Source: an uncultured Collinsella sp. (lineage in GTDB: Bacteria; Actinomycetota; Coriobacteriia; Coriobacteriales; Coriobacteriaceae). From it: a stretch of 64,000 nucleotides of DNA. The DNA is taken from assembly GCA_900543505.1 (NCBI GenBank), contig UQSB01000002.1, positions 1 to 64,000 on the forward strand, given 5' to 3'. A program made the position numbers and the translations under genes. The stretch's first letter is position 1; the number at the start of each line of letters is the position of its first letter. Below are positions 51,917-59,728 of this stretch, piece after piece. The notes beneath the pieces were generated by a model that worked only from the letters and a program-made list of their open reading frames with translations, did no database searches and had not been told where the DNA came from.

Positions 51917-52543
51917 ATGAACCTCGTATTGCTCGGAGCTCCGGGTGCCGGTAAGGGCACCGTCGCGCAGGAGCTCGTCGCCGAGTTTGGCGTCGCTCAC
52001 ATTTCCACGGGCGACCTGCTGCGTGCTGCCGTCAAGGGTGGCACCGAGCTTGGTATTCAGGCTAAGAAGTACATGGACGCTGGCGAGCTCGTTCCCGACC
52101 AGCTCGTGATCGACCTTGTCAAGGAGCGCCTTGCCGCCGACGATGCCCAGCAGGGCTTTATTCTCGACGGCTTCCCGCGCAACACCGCCCAGGCTGTGAC
52201 GCTCGATTCCGAGCTCTCCGCCATGGGTCGCGAGATCGATTGCGCCCTTTTGGTCGATGTGGCCCCTGAGGTCATTATCGATCGTCTGTCTTCGCGTCGC
52301 ACCTGCCGCGCCTGCGGTTACACCGGCACCGCTGCCGATGCTACCTGCCCCAAGTGCGCCGGCGAGATGTATCAGCGCGACGACGACAAGCCCGAGACCA
52401 TCAAGAACCGTCTCGACGTCTACGAGAAGTCCACGAGCCCGCTCGTCGACTACTATCGTGGCCAGGGTCTGCTCAAGTCGGTCAACGGTGACCAGGCTCG
52501 CGAGACCGTGTACGGGGATGTCAAAGAGGCTCTCGGTCTATGA
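51917..52543 (+). CDS. adk: Adenylate kinase, zinc-binding lid form
   Basis: Adk (208 residues) interconverts ATP, AMP and ADP. The P-loop is LLGAPGAGKGT near residues 5-15; FILDGFPRN marks the AMP site. The lid carries CRACGY and CPKCAGE, the four-Cys zinc form. I chose the ATG at 51917 with GAGGAGG upstream. The stop overlaps the map start by 4 nt (ATGA). Confidence 0.97.
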   Translation: MNLVLLGAPGAGKGTVAQELVAEFGVAHISTGDLLRAAVKGGTELGIQAKKYMDAGELVPDQLVIDLVKERLAADDAQQGFILDGFPRNTAQAVTLDSELSAMGREIDCALLVDVAPEVIIDRLSSRRTCRACGYTGTAADATCPKCAGEMYQRDDDKPETIKNRLDVYEKSTSPLVDYYRGQGLLKSVNGDQARETVYGDVKEALGL

Positions 52544-53328
52544 TCAAGATTAAGTCTGCAACGCAAATCGAGCAGATGAAGAAGGCAGGAGCGCTATCTA
52601 AGATGGCGCTCCGCCACGTTGGAGCCATGGTGCGCCCTGGTGTTTCGACCTTTGAGCTCGATCAGCTCGCGGAGCAGATTATCCGCATGCATGGCGGCAC
52701 CCCGGCCTTTAAGGGTTACGGCGGGTTCCCGGGAACCATTTGCGCATCGATTAACGATGCCGTGGTCCACGGTATTCCCAACCCCGACATGATTCTGCGC
52801 GATGGCGATATCATCTCCATCGATACGGGAGCCGTTGTCGACGGTTGGGTTGGCGATAATGCTTGGACGTTTTTCGTCGGCACCCCTACGCCCGAGGCCA
52901 AGGCCCTGTGCGAGGTCACGCGCGATTGCCTTAAGGCTGCCATCGAGCAGGCTGTTCCCGGTAACCATATCGGGGACGTCGGTTATGCCGTTCAGTCCCT
53001 CGCCGAGTCTCACGGTTACGGCGTGCTTCGTGATTATGTGGGCCATGGCATTGGCCGCGTGATGCACGAGGACCCCAACGTTCCTAACTATGGAAAGAAG
53101 GGGAGGGGCGTTCGCCTCCAGGCCGGCATGGTCATTGCCATCGAGCCGATGGTTACGATGGGTTCCAACCATGTGAGCACGGGCTCCGACGGTTGGATTG
53201 TTACGACCAACGACCACCTGCCCGCCGCGCACTACGAGAACACCGTCGCCATTACCAATGACGGTCCGGTGATTCTCACCACCGACGCGCAAGGTGCTTG
53301 GTGTTCCTTGCAGGGCGGTGAAATGTAG
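52540..53328 (+). CDS. map: Type I methionine aminopeptidase
   Basis: Map (262 residues) removes N-terminal methionine. Metal ligands lie in SIDTGAVVDGWVGDNAW (two Asp), GHGIGRVMHEDP (His) and IEPMVTMG (Glu). It lacks an N-terminal zinc finger, as in short type Ia enzymes. It is coupled to adk. Confidence 0.97.
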   Translation: MIKIKSATQIEQMKKAGALSKMALRHVGAMVRPGVSTFELDQLAEQIIRMHGGTPAFKGYGGFPGTICASINDAVVHGIPNPDMILRDGDIISIDTGAVVDGWVGDNAWTFFVGTPTPEAKALCEVTRDCLKAAIEQAVPGNHIGDVGYAVQSLAESHGYGVLRDYVGHGIGRVMHEDPNVPNYGKKGRGVRLQAGMVIAIEPMVTMGSNHVSTGSDGWIVTTNDHLPAAHYENTVAITNDGPVILTTDAQGAWCSLQGGEM

Positions 53329-53476
53329 GGGCCGCGTTCAAACACGTCGGCATCTACATTTCTGAAAAGTAACAAGTTCCGCTTAGTTGTGGAGCCATTA
53401 CGAAGATATTACGATACGTGCATGCGTATTGTAGAATACTCAATCGCTGTCGTTTTCTAGAGAAAGATGATTGCTT

Positions 53477-53695
53477 GTGAAGAAGGAAGACGCAATTGAG
53501 CTCGAGGGTACGGTAAAGGAACCGTTGCCCAATGCCATGTTTAAGGTTGAGCTCGAGAACGGTCATTCGGTTCTGTGCAACATTTCTGGCAAGATCCGAA
53601 TGAATTACATCCGTATTCTCCCCGGTGACAGGGTTGTCGTGGAGCTTTCCCCGTACGACCTGACCCGCGGTCGCATCACCTATCGCTACAAATAG
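53477..53695 (+). CDS. infA: Translation initiation factor IF-1
   Basis: IF-1 (72 residues) blocks the A site during initiation. The S1-like OB fold is clear: [20 protein letters not shown] and [19 protein letters not shown]. The GTG at 53477 gives MKKEDAIE; a TTG at 53471 in the same frame is an alternative. The ribosome site is weak. TAGAAT near 53432 may be part of a promoter in the gap after map. Confidence 0.95.
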   Translation: MKKEDAIELEGTVKEPLPNAMFKVELENGHSVLCNISGKIRMNYIRILPGDRVVVELSPYDLTRGRITYRYK

Positions 53696-53845
53696 CGGCA
53701 CGCATACACGCACTCCATTTCCGGCTGCAGGCTTAGCTCAACCTACGGTCGGATTGTGTGTGAAGACCAGCCATAGTTTTAAACGCCTGCGGCTGGGCGA
53801 GTAGATAGTAGGGAAGTAGTTTGAGCGCTACCGAAAGGAAGAACG

Positions 53846-53959
53846 ATGAAGGTACGTCCTTCGGTCAAGAAGATGTGCGATAAGTGCAAAATCATTAGGC
53901 GCCATGGCAAGGTCCTCGTCATTTGCGAGAACCCCCGTCATAAGCAGCGTCAGGGTTAA
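53846..53959 (+). CDS. rpmJ: Large-subunit ribosomal protein L36
   Basis: L36 (37 residues) is read from ATG 53846 to TAA 53957-53959: [19 protein letters not shown] then [18 protein letters not shown]. The C/C/C/H zinc set is intact. AAAGGAAG precedes the start. Position between infA and rpsM is canonical. Confidence 0.97.
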   Translation: MKVRPSVKKMCDKCKIIRRHGKVLVICENPRHKQRQG

Positions 53960-53973
53960 GAGAGGAGACTACG

Positions 53974-54348
53974 TTGGCCCGTATTAATGGTGTCGACCTC
54001 CCGCGTGAGAAGCGCGTTGAGATCGGTCTGACCTACATTTACGGCATCGGCCGCACCACTGCGACGAAGATCTGCGTCGAGTGCAACGTTAACGTGGATA
54101 CGCGCGTTAAGGACCTCACCGAGGATGAGGTTAACGCCATCCGCGATTATATCGATAAGAACCAGATCATGGTTGAGGGCGACCTCCGCCGTGAGCGCAA
54201 CCAGAACGTCAAGCGCCTTATGGACATCGGCTGCAACCGCGGCCTTCGTCACCGCAAGGGCCTCCCGGTCCGCGGCCAGCGCACCCACACTAACGCTCGT
54301 ACCCGCAAGGGCCCGAAGCGTCAGATCGGTGCTAAGAAGAAGAAATAA
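53974..54348 (+). CDS. rpsM: Small-subunit ribosomal protein S13
   Basis: S13 (124 residues) contacts the P-site tRNA and the subunit bridge. It starts with TTG behind [28 protein letters not shown] and the C-terminal [19 protein letters not shown] are diagnostic. Confidence 0.97.
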   Translation: MARINGVDLPREKRVEIGLTYIYGIGRTTATKICVECNVNVDTRVKDLTEDEVNAIRDYIDKNQIMVEGDLRRERNQNVKRLMDIGCNRGLRHRKGLPVRGQRTHTNARTRKGPKRQIGAKKKK

Positions 54349-54362
54349 GGAGCGCTAGATAG

Positions 54363-54767
54363 ATGGCTACTGCTAAGAAGAACGTTCGCGCTGCCCGTCT
54401 GAAGCGCGCGGACCGTAAGAACATTTCCGTGGGCCAGGCTCACATTCGTTCTACGTTCAACAACACGATCGTTTCGATCACCGATCCCCAGGGCAACGTC
54501 ATTTCCTGGAAGTCGGCTGGCCAGGTGGGCTTCAAGGGCTCCCGTAAGTCCACGCCGTTCGCTGCCCAGATGGCTGCCGAGGCTGCTGCCAAGCAGGCCA
54601 TGGAGCACGGTATGAAGAAGGTTTCCGTCTTCGTCAAGGGCCCCGGCTCCGGTCGTGAGACCGCCATCCGCTCCCTCCAGGCTGCTGGCCTCGAGGTCTC
54701 GAGCATCCAGGACAAGACCCCCATTCCGCACAACGGCTGCCGCCCCAAGAAGCGTCGCCGCGTGTAA
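54363..54767 (+). CDS. rpsK: Small-subunit ribosomal protein S11
   Basis: S11 (134 residues) forms the platform near the mRNA exit. [19 protein letters not shown] and the C-terminal [18 protein letters not shown] match the family. It is 19 nt before rpsD. Confidence 0.98.
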   Translation: MATAKKNVRAARLKRADRKNISVGQAHIRSTFNNTIVSITDPQGNVISWKSAGQVGFKGSRKSTPFAAQMAAEAAAKQAMEHGMKKVSVFVKGPGSGRETAIRSLQAAGLEVSSIQDKTPIPHNGCRPKKRRRV

Positions 54768-54786
54768 CTGAAAGGATCGTATCAAT

Positions 54787-55383
54787 ATGGCAATCGACAG
54801 GACTCCTGTTCTTAAGCGCTGCCGTCAGCTCGGGATCGATCCCGCTGAGCTCGGTTACAGCAGCAAGAAGGAATCTATCCGTCAGCCCAAGCGCCGTCGC
54901 AAGGAATCTGAGTACGGCATGCAGCTGCGCGAGAAGCAGAAGGTCAAGTTCATCTATGGCGTTCTGGAGAAGCAGTTCCACGGCTACTTCAACAAGGCCC
55001 GTAAGATGAACGGCGTCACCGGTGAGAACCTCATGATCATCCTTGAGTCTCGCCTCGACAACGTCGTCTTCCGTCTTGGCTTCGCCCGCACCCGCAAAGA
55101 GGCTCGTCAGTCCGTCCGTCACGGTCACTTCACCGTGAACGGCAAGCGCGTGGACATCCCGTCCTACCGCGTCAAGGCCGGCGACGTCGTCGCTGTCGGC
55201 GAGAAGTTCCGTGACCTCCTCCCCATCAAGGAGGCCCTGATTTCCTCCGAGCGCTTTGAGGTCCCTGGCTGGCTCGAGGTCGATATCGAGAAGCTGTCTG
55301 GTAACGTGCTCGCTCTGCCGACGCGTGAGCAGATCAGCGGTGATATCAACGAGCAGCTCATCGTCGAGCTCTACTCTAAGTAG
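54787..55383 (+). CDS. rpsD: Small-subunit ribosomal protein S4
   Basis: S4 (198 residues) is a primary 16S binder and often an autoregulator. The S4 RNA-binding domain is RLDNVVFRLGFARTRKEARQ near residues 90-109. The N-terminus lacks a four-Cys zinc site, so it is the C-minus form. Confidence 0.98.
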   Translation: MAIDRTPVLKRCRQLGIDPAELGYSSKKESIRQPKRRRKESEYGMQLREKQKVKFIYGVLEKQFHGYFNKARKMNGVTGENLMIILESRLDNVVFRLGFARTRKEARQSVRHGHFTVNGKRVDIPSYRVKAGDVVAVGEKFRDLLPIKEALISSERFEVPGWLEVDIEKLSGNVLALPTREQISGDINEQLIVELYSK

Positions 55384-55415
55384 TCCATCCGGGCTGCTGA
55401 GGCTGGAGGTAATAC

Positions 55416-56357
55416 ATGTCAGAATTCATTAGGCCTCAGGTTCAGGTCGAAGAGATCAACGAGACGTCTGCTCGTGTCTCCGTCGAGCCGCTCGAGCGTG
55501 GTTACGGCGATACGCTGGGTAACTCCCTTCGTCGCGTTCTTCTGTCCTCGCTCGAGGGTGCCGCCGTCGAGGCTATTCAGATCGATGGTGCGCAGCACGA
55601 GTTCATGACCATCCCTAACATGGTCGAGGATGTCACCGACATCGTCCTGAATGTCAAGGGTCTTGTCTTCAGGGCTCTCGGCACGACCGACGAGGCGACC
55701 GCCACCATCTCGGTTGACGGCCCCTGTGAGGTCACCGGTGCGGACTTCTTTATTCCGTCCGAGTTTGAGCTGGTCAACCCCGAGCAGCACATCGCTACGC
55801 TCACCGAGGGTGGCCATCTCACCATGAGCATGCGCATCGGCTATGGCCGCGGCTATGTTTCTGGCGAGGCCAACAAGCGCGACAACGATCCCATCGGTGT
55901 GATCCATGTCGACTCGCTGTACTCGCCGGTTTCCCGTTGCGCCAAGCTCGTTGAGGCTTGCCGTGTCGGTCAGCACACCGACTACGACCGCCTTGTCCTC
56001 GAGATCGAGACCAACGGCTCCATCGCCCCGCGCGACGCCGTGGTCCAGGCTGCCAATATCATCAACCAGCATATGGCCGCCTTTATGAACCTTGCCGAGA
56101 CCCCCGAGGTCGAGGAGGAGGCTTCGATCTTCGCTCCCGATGTCACCAACGACAACGCCGAGCTGGACAAGCAGATCGAGGATCTGGACCTTTCCGTCCG
56201 TTCCTACAACTGCCTTAAGCGCGCCAGCATTCACTCGGTCCGTCAACTCGTTGAGTTCTCGGAGAACGATCTGCTCAACATCCGTAACTTCGGTGTTAAG
56301 TCGATCGAGGAAGTGAAGGACAAGCTTGAGTCCATGGGCCTGAGCCTGAAGGCTTAA
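55416..56357 (+). CDS. rpoA: RNA polymerase alpha subunit
   Basis: RpoA (313 residues) has the assembly domain (LERGYGDTLGNSLRRVLLSS near residues 26-45) and the C-terminal DNA-binding domain (LDLSVRSYNCLKRASIHSV onwards, with LLNIRNFGVKSIEEV). Both domains are intact. rplQ follows after 30 nt. Confidence 0.98.
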   Translation: MSEFIRPQVQVEEINETSARVSVEPLERGYGDTLGNSLRRVLLSSLEGAAVEAIQIDGAQHEFMTIPNMVEDVTDIVLNVKGLVFRALGTTDEATATISVDGPCEVTGADFFIPSEFELVNPEQHIATLTEGGHLTMSMRIGYGRGYVSGEANKRDNDPIGVIHVDSLYSPVSRCAKLVEACRVGQHTDYDRLVLEIETNGSIAPRDAVVQAANIINQHMAAFMNLAETPEVEEEASIFAPDVTNDNAELDKQIEDLDLSVRSYNCLKRASIHSVRQLVEFSENDLLNIRNFGVKSIEEVKDKLESMGLSLKA

Positions 56358-56387
56358 TGCTTCGCATATTTGAGGAGAAACTAGACC

Positions 56388-56855
56388 ATGCGTCACAACG
56401 TTAAGAAGGGCCTGAAGCTCGGCACCGATGCGAGCCACACCAAGGCCATGAAGAAGAGCCTGGCCAAGGCCCTCTTCGAGAACGACCGCATCAAGACCAC
56501 CGAGACCCGCGCTAAGGCGCTGCGTTCGGTCGTCGATCCGATCATCACCTGGGCCAAGAAGGGCGACCTGCACTCTCGTCGTCTGGCCATCGCCAAGCTC
56601 GGCGATAAGCAGCTCGTTGCCGAGATCTTCGACAAGGCTGCCCAGGGCATGTGGCAGGACCGCAACGGCGGTTACACCCGCATCATGAAGCTCGGCAACC
56701 GTAAGGGCGACAACGCTCCTATCGTTATCATGGAGCTCGTCACCGAGCCTTGCACGCCTAAGGCCAAGAAGGCTGCTCCGGCCCCCAAGAAGGCCGCTGC
56801 TCCCAAGAAGGTCGAGGCCGTCGAGGAGGCTCCTGCTGAGGAGACCGCTGAGTAG
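56388..56855 (+). CDS. rplQ: Large-subunit ribosomal protein L17 with extended tail
   Basis: L17 (155 residues) has the start MRHNVKKGLKLGTDASH and the core ending KLGNRKGDNAPIVIMELV. After residue 120 there is an extra Lys/Ala/Pro- then Glu-rich tail (APAPKKAAAPKKVEAVEE) not needed for the fold. A strong terminator follows, ending the ribosomal superoperon. Confidence 0.97.
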   Translation: MRHNVKKGLKLGTDASHTKAMKKSLAKALFENDRIKTTETRAKALRSVVDPIITWAKKGDLHSRRLAIAKLGDKQLVAEIFDKAAQGMWQDRNGGYTRIMKLGNRKGDNAPIVIMELVTEPCTPKAKKAAPAPKKAAAPKKVEAVEEAPAEETAE

Positions 56856-56881
56856 ACAATCCGTCTGCATAGGCTATATTC

Positions 56882-56912
56882 GAGGGGTACGTTCGCGTAC
56901 CCCTCTTTTTTT
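56882..56912 (+). terminator. Terminator after rplQ
   Basis: GAGGGGTACG (56882-56891) and CGTACCCCTC (56896-56905) form a perfect stem with a TTCG tetraloop, then seven T. Confidence 0.95.
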
Positions 56913-56947
56913 GTCGCGATACCGTTGATTGTTTGTTGGGAGCGCCC

Positions 56948-57772
56948 ATGACCGCGCCGTCTGATTTCAATTCGATTCCTGAGCTCGATGCCACGCTTGT
57001 ATTCTGTGTTGCCTATGATGGCTCGTCCTATAGCGGATTTGCCGAGCAGCCGGGCCAGACGACCGTTGCGGGCGAGTTGCGCCGCGCTATCGAGACGCTG
57101 CTGCGCCGCCCGATCGATCTGACGTGTGCGGGTCGTACCGATGCCGGCGTGCATGCGGTGGCCCAGTACATTAGCGTGCCCGTAACGGACGCTGAGCTTG
57201 CTCTGACGCGCCGTAGGTGGCTGAGGGCTATGGATGCCCTCCTGCCCAAAGATATCGCCATAAACGAGGTCTACAAGGCCCGTAGGGGCTTTTCTGCCCG
57301 CTTTGACGCGCGGTCCCGTACGTATACGTACCGTATTGCCGATCGCGATGCGCGCCCCGTGCTCTCGCGCGGTGCGGTGTGGTGGCATCGCTATCCCCTC
57401 GACGTCGATGCGATGGCGGCCGCCTGCCCTGCGCTTTTGGGCGAGCAGGACTTTAAGAGCTTTTGCAAGGTTGCCTCTGCTGTGGGCAAGCCCACGCACC
57501 GCTGCGTGATGCGTGCGGAGTTTGGCCACGAGGTCGCTTTTGGCGAGGATATCCTGACCTTCACTATCGAGGGCAATGCGTTTTTGCACTCGATGGTGCG
57601 TACCATTGTAGGAACGCTCGTGGAGATTGGCATGCATCGTCGCGATCCCCAGTGGATGCGCGAGGTTATTGACGCCCGTGACCGAACCGCTGCGGGTCCC
57701 ACGGCGCCTGCCTGCGGCCTTACGTTTATGGGTGTGGATTACGGCCCCGACGAGCTTGTCGTTCTCGACTAG
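56948..57772 (+). CDS. truA: tRNA pseudouridine(38-40) synthase TruA
   Basis: TruA (274 residues) isomerises U38-U40 in tRNA anticodon arms. The catalytic Asp lies in CAGRTDAGVHAVAQ near residues 60-73; FSARFDARSRTYTYRI and FLHSMVRTIVGTLVEIG are typical. I chose the ATG at 56948; earlier in-frame starts overlap the terminator region. It follows rplQ, a common arrangement. Confidence 0.95.
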   Translation: MTAPSDFNSIPELDATLVFCVAYDGSSYSGFAEQPGQTTVAGELRRAIETLLRRPIDLTCAGRTDAGVHAVAQYISVPVTDAELALTRRRWLRAMDALLPKDIAINEVYKARRGFSARFDARSRTYTYRIADRDARPVLSRGAVWWHRYPLDVDAMAAACPALLGEQDFKSFCKVASAVGKPTHRCVMRAEFGHEVAFGEDILTFTIEGNAFLHSMVRTIVGTLVEIGMHRRDPQWMREVIDARDRTAAGPTAPACGLTFMGVDYGPDELVVLD

Positions 57773-57924
57773 GGGAGTGCTCGGCGCGTCTGTGCCTTGC
57801 ACATACTATGTGTGAGCTGCGCGTGTGCAACATCTGTTCTTGGCGTGCAACATGTTAGGCGGCTCGTTGCTTTTATAGCTCGGGTGTACCATGAACGACA
57901 GTTTGATTTGGTGCTATCGAGAGG

Positions 57925-58974
57925 ATGGAAAACTTGGTTCGACGTTGTTCGCATCCGCGACTTTCGGTGATTCTTGTGGTAGAAGGTTCGCCCAGCTATG
58001 CGATGCGTGCGCTCGAGAGTATCCAGAACCAAGACCTCTATGATTTGCAGATTGTCGTTGTCTGCCGCGATGCTGTGCCCGGTGTGCGCCATTCGCTTCA
58101 AGTTGCTGCCGACAGGGACATCCATATTGATTTGATTGACGTCGAGGACGCGAAGCGCGGCGCTTGTCTTCGTGCCGGTTTTGATGCCTCGCGCGGCTCT
58201 CAAATCATCGCCATGAACGCCGATGAGTGGTTTGCTCCGCAGGCCCTTTCCAAGATGGTCGATATCGCGTGCGATACTGCGGCAGACATTGTGCTCCCCT
58301 CGGTGTCGCTCGATCGATACGATGCGCATCGCGAGCGTCATTCGCGCGTCTTGGATGCTGCCTCTATTGCCATAGAAGACGAGTCTTCTATGGTGACTGG
58401 GCTGCCCCAGTTGATTTTAGGCGGCTTGGTTGCTCAAGTCTCTGGCGTGATGTACAGCCGTCCACTGTTTGAGGCATGTCTTTTGTGCGATAAGACGTTT
58501 CGCACGGTTGGGTTTATGGCGTGCGCGCTCTCGCAGGCACAGCGCGTCTCCGGATGCGGCGACGCTTGTTTCCACGCGGCGGCGCCTAAGCTTACAGATG
58601 CCTTTGATCCCACCATGTATGCCAAGGTATCCGATGACGCCCGGGCGCTCGACGAGCTTGCGGACTCACTCTCGGAAGCAGATAGCGGTGGTCGGCTCAA
58701 GCTGGCAAGCCAAAAGTTCTACTTTGCCGGACTGGTCGCCTGCATCGAGAATTTGTGTCTGAGCCCGCATGGAGTGTCGTCAATCGAGCGTTCCGCCCGC
58801 ATGCGTGATATGCTCGAGGCGCCTCGAACCCGTCAGATGGTCGCCGCGCTCAAGGATAACCATCGGGGACTCGGTCTGTTGTTTGGGCCGATCGCCAGCG
58901 CCAAGCCCGCGCGCTGCGTGATGTGTACGCATCTGGCAGCTTTTCTTAACCGGACGGGCGCAAAAACCGCCTAA
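57925..58974 (+). CDS. Glycosyltransferase family 2-like protein
   Basis: This 349-residue protein begins with a GT-A-like fold: RLSVILVVEGSPSYAMRALE, then SIQNQDLYDLQIVVVCRDA, and AMNADEWFAP in the place of the usual DxD-bearing strand (here only one Asp). The C-terminal half has no known motif and several cysteines. A role in surface polysaccharide or teichoic acid assembly is possible, but catalytic capacity is uncertain. The start is either ATG 57925 or TTG 57934; AGAGGA fits the TTG better. Confidence 0.55.
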   Translation: MENLVRRCSHPRLSVILVVEGSPSYAMRALESIQNQDLYDLQIVVVCRDAVPGVRHSLQVAADRDIHIDLIDVEDAKRGACLRAGFDASRGSQIIAMNADEWFAPQALSKMVDIACDTAADIVLPSVSLDRYDAHRERHSRVLDAASIAIEDESSMVTGLPQLILGGLVAQVSGVMYSRPLFEACLLCDKTFRTVGFMACALSQAQRVSGCGDACFHAAAPKLTDAFDPTMYAKVSDDARALDELADSLSEADSGGRLKLASQKFYFAGLVACIENLCLSPHGVSSIERSARMRDMLEAPRTRQMVAALKDNHRGLGLLFGPIASAKPARCVMCTHLAAFLNRTGAKTA

Positions 58975-59106
58975 ACGGCTCATTACGAAACAAACTTGCA
59001 TAGAATTGTTTCGAAATGCGTTCTTATACACAAAAGCCTTCAAATAGCGTTAAACTATTCAATCACTGATTGATTGTCTCCGCCATCTTTTGGAGAGAGG
59101 GTTTGT

Positions 59107-59544
59107 ATGGCTAAAAAACGCAATGGGCGCCAGGATGCCATTAGAGATATTGTGCGCAATAAGGATGTCCGCACGCAGCGCGTGCTGGTCGATGAGCTCC
59201 GTGCTATGGGCTTTGATTGCACGCAGGCGACTGTCTCTCGCGATATTGCCGATATGGGGCTGCGTAAGCTCCCTGAGGGCATCTATGTTCTGGCAGAGGA
59301 CCTGCACCTGCAGCGTATGGTTTCCGAGCTCGTAACGGGCGTTCTGCGTACCGATAATCTGGTTATGATCAAGGCTCAGCCTGGCACGGCTTCCGGCATC
59401 GCCGCCGCCGTTGATGCGGCAGAGTTGCCCGATGTGCTTGGCTCGCTTGCCGGCAACGATACGATTTTGGTTATTGCCCAGACGGCCGAGGACGGCGAGC
59501 GCCTCGAGGCGCTGATCAATAAGCTGAGCAATTCTCGCAAGTAG
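59107..59544 (+). CDS. argR: Arginine repressor ArgR
   Basis: ArgR (145 residues) is the hexameric arginine-dependent regulator. The N-terminal winged helix contains ATVSRDIADMGLRKLP near residues 38-53; the C-terminal oligomerisation and arginine-binding part contains TDNLVMIKAQPGTASGIAAA and GNDTILVI. The ATG at 59107 follows GGAGAGAGG. No arginine biosynthesis genes are beside it here. Confidence 0.95.
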   Translation: MAKKRNGRQDAIRDIVRNKDVRTQRVLVDELRAMGFDCTQATVSRDIADMGLRKLPEGIYVLAEDLHLQRMVSELVTGVLRTDNLVMIKAQPGTASGIAAAVDAAELPDVLGSLAGNDTILVIAQTAEDGERLEALINKLSNSRK

Positions 59545-59593
59545 GTGTGCGGGCCGTGCGCTCGGCATTGCGTGCGCTGACATAGTGGCTTGT

Positions 59594-59626
59594 AAGGGGC
59601 ATCGACGTTGGTCGGTACCCCTTTTT
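59594..59626 (+). terminator. Terminator after argR
   Basis: AAGGGGCATCGAC pairs with GTCGGTACCCCT, including G-U pairs, and is followed by TTTTT. Confidence 0.85.
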
Positions 59627-59669
59627 GTTTGCCGGTATAAAGACCGCCCACCAGGTCGCTTCAAACTAA

Positions 59670-59706
59670 AAGGCCCCGAGCAGTTCAATAAGCTGCTCGG
59701 GGCCTT
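59670..59706 (-). terminator. Terminator of the penicillin-binding protein gene
   Basis: A perfect 14-bp stem (59670-59683 with 59693-59706) lies just downstream of the minus-strand gene; on that strand it is followed by a T-rich stretch. Confidence 0.85.
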
Positions 59707-59728
59707 GTTGGCTTTAGTCGCGTACTTC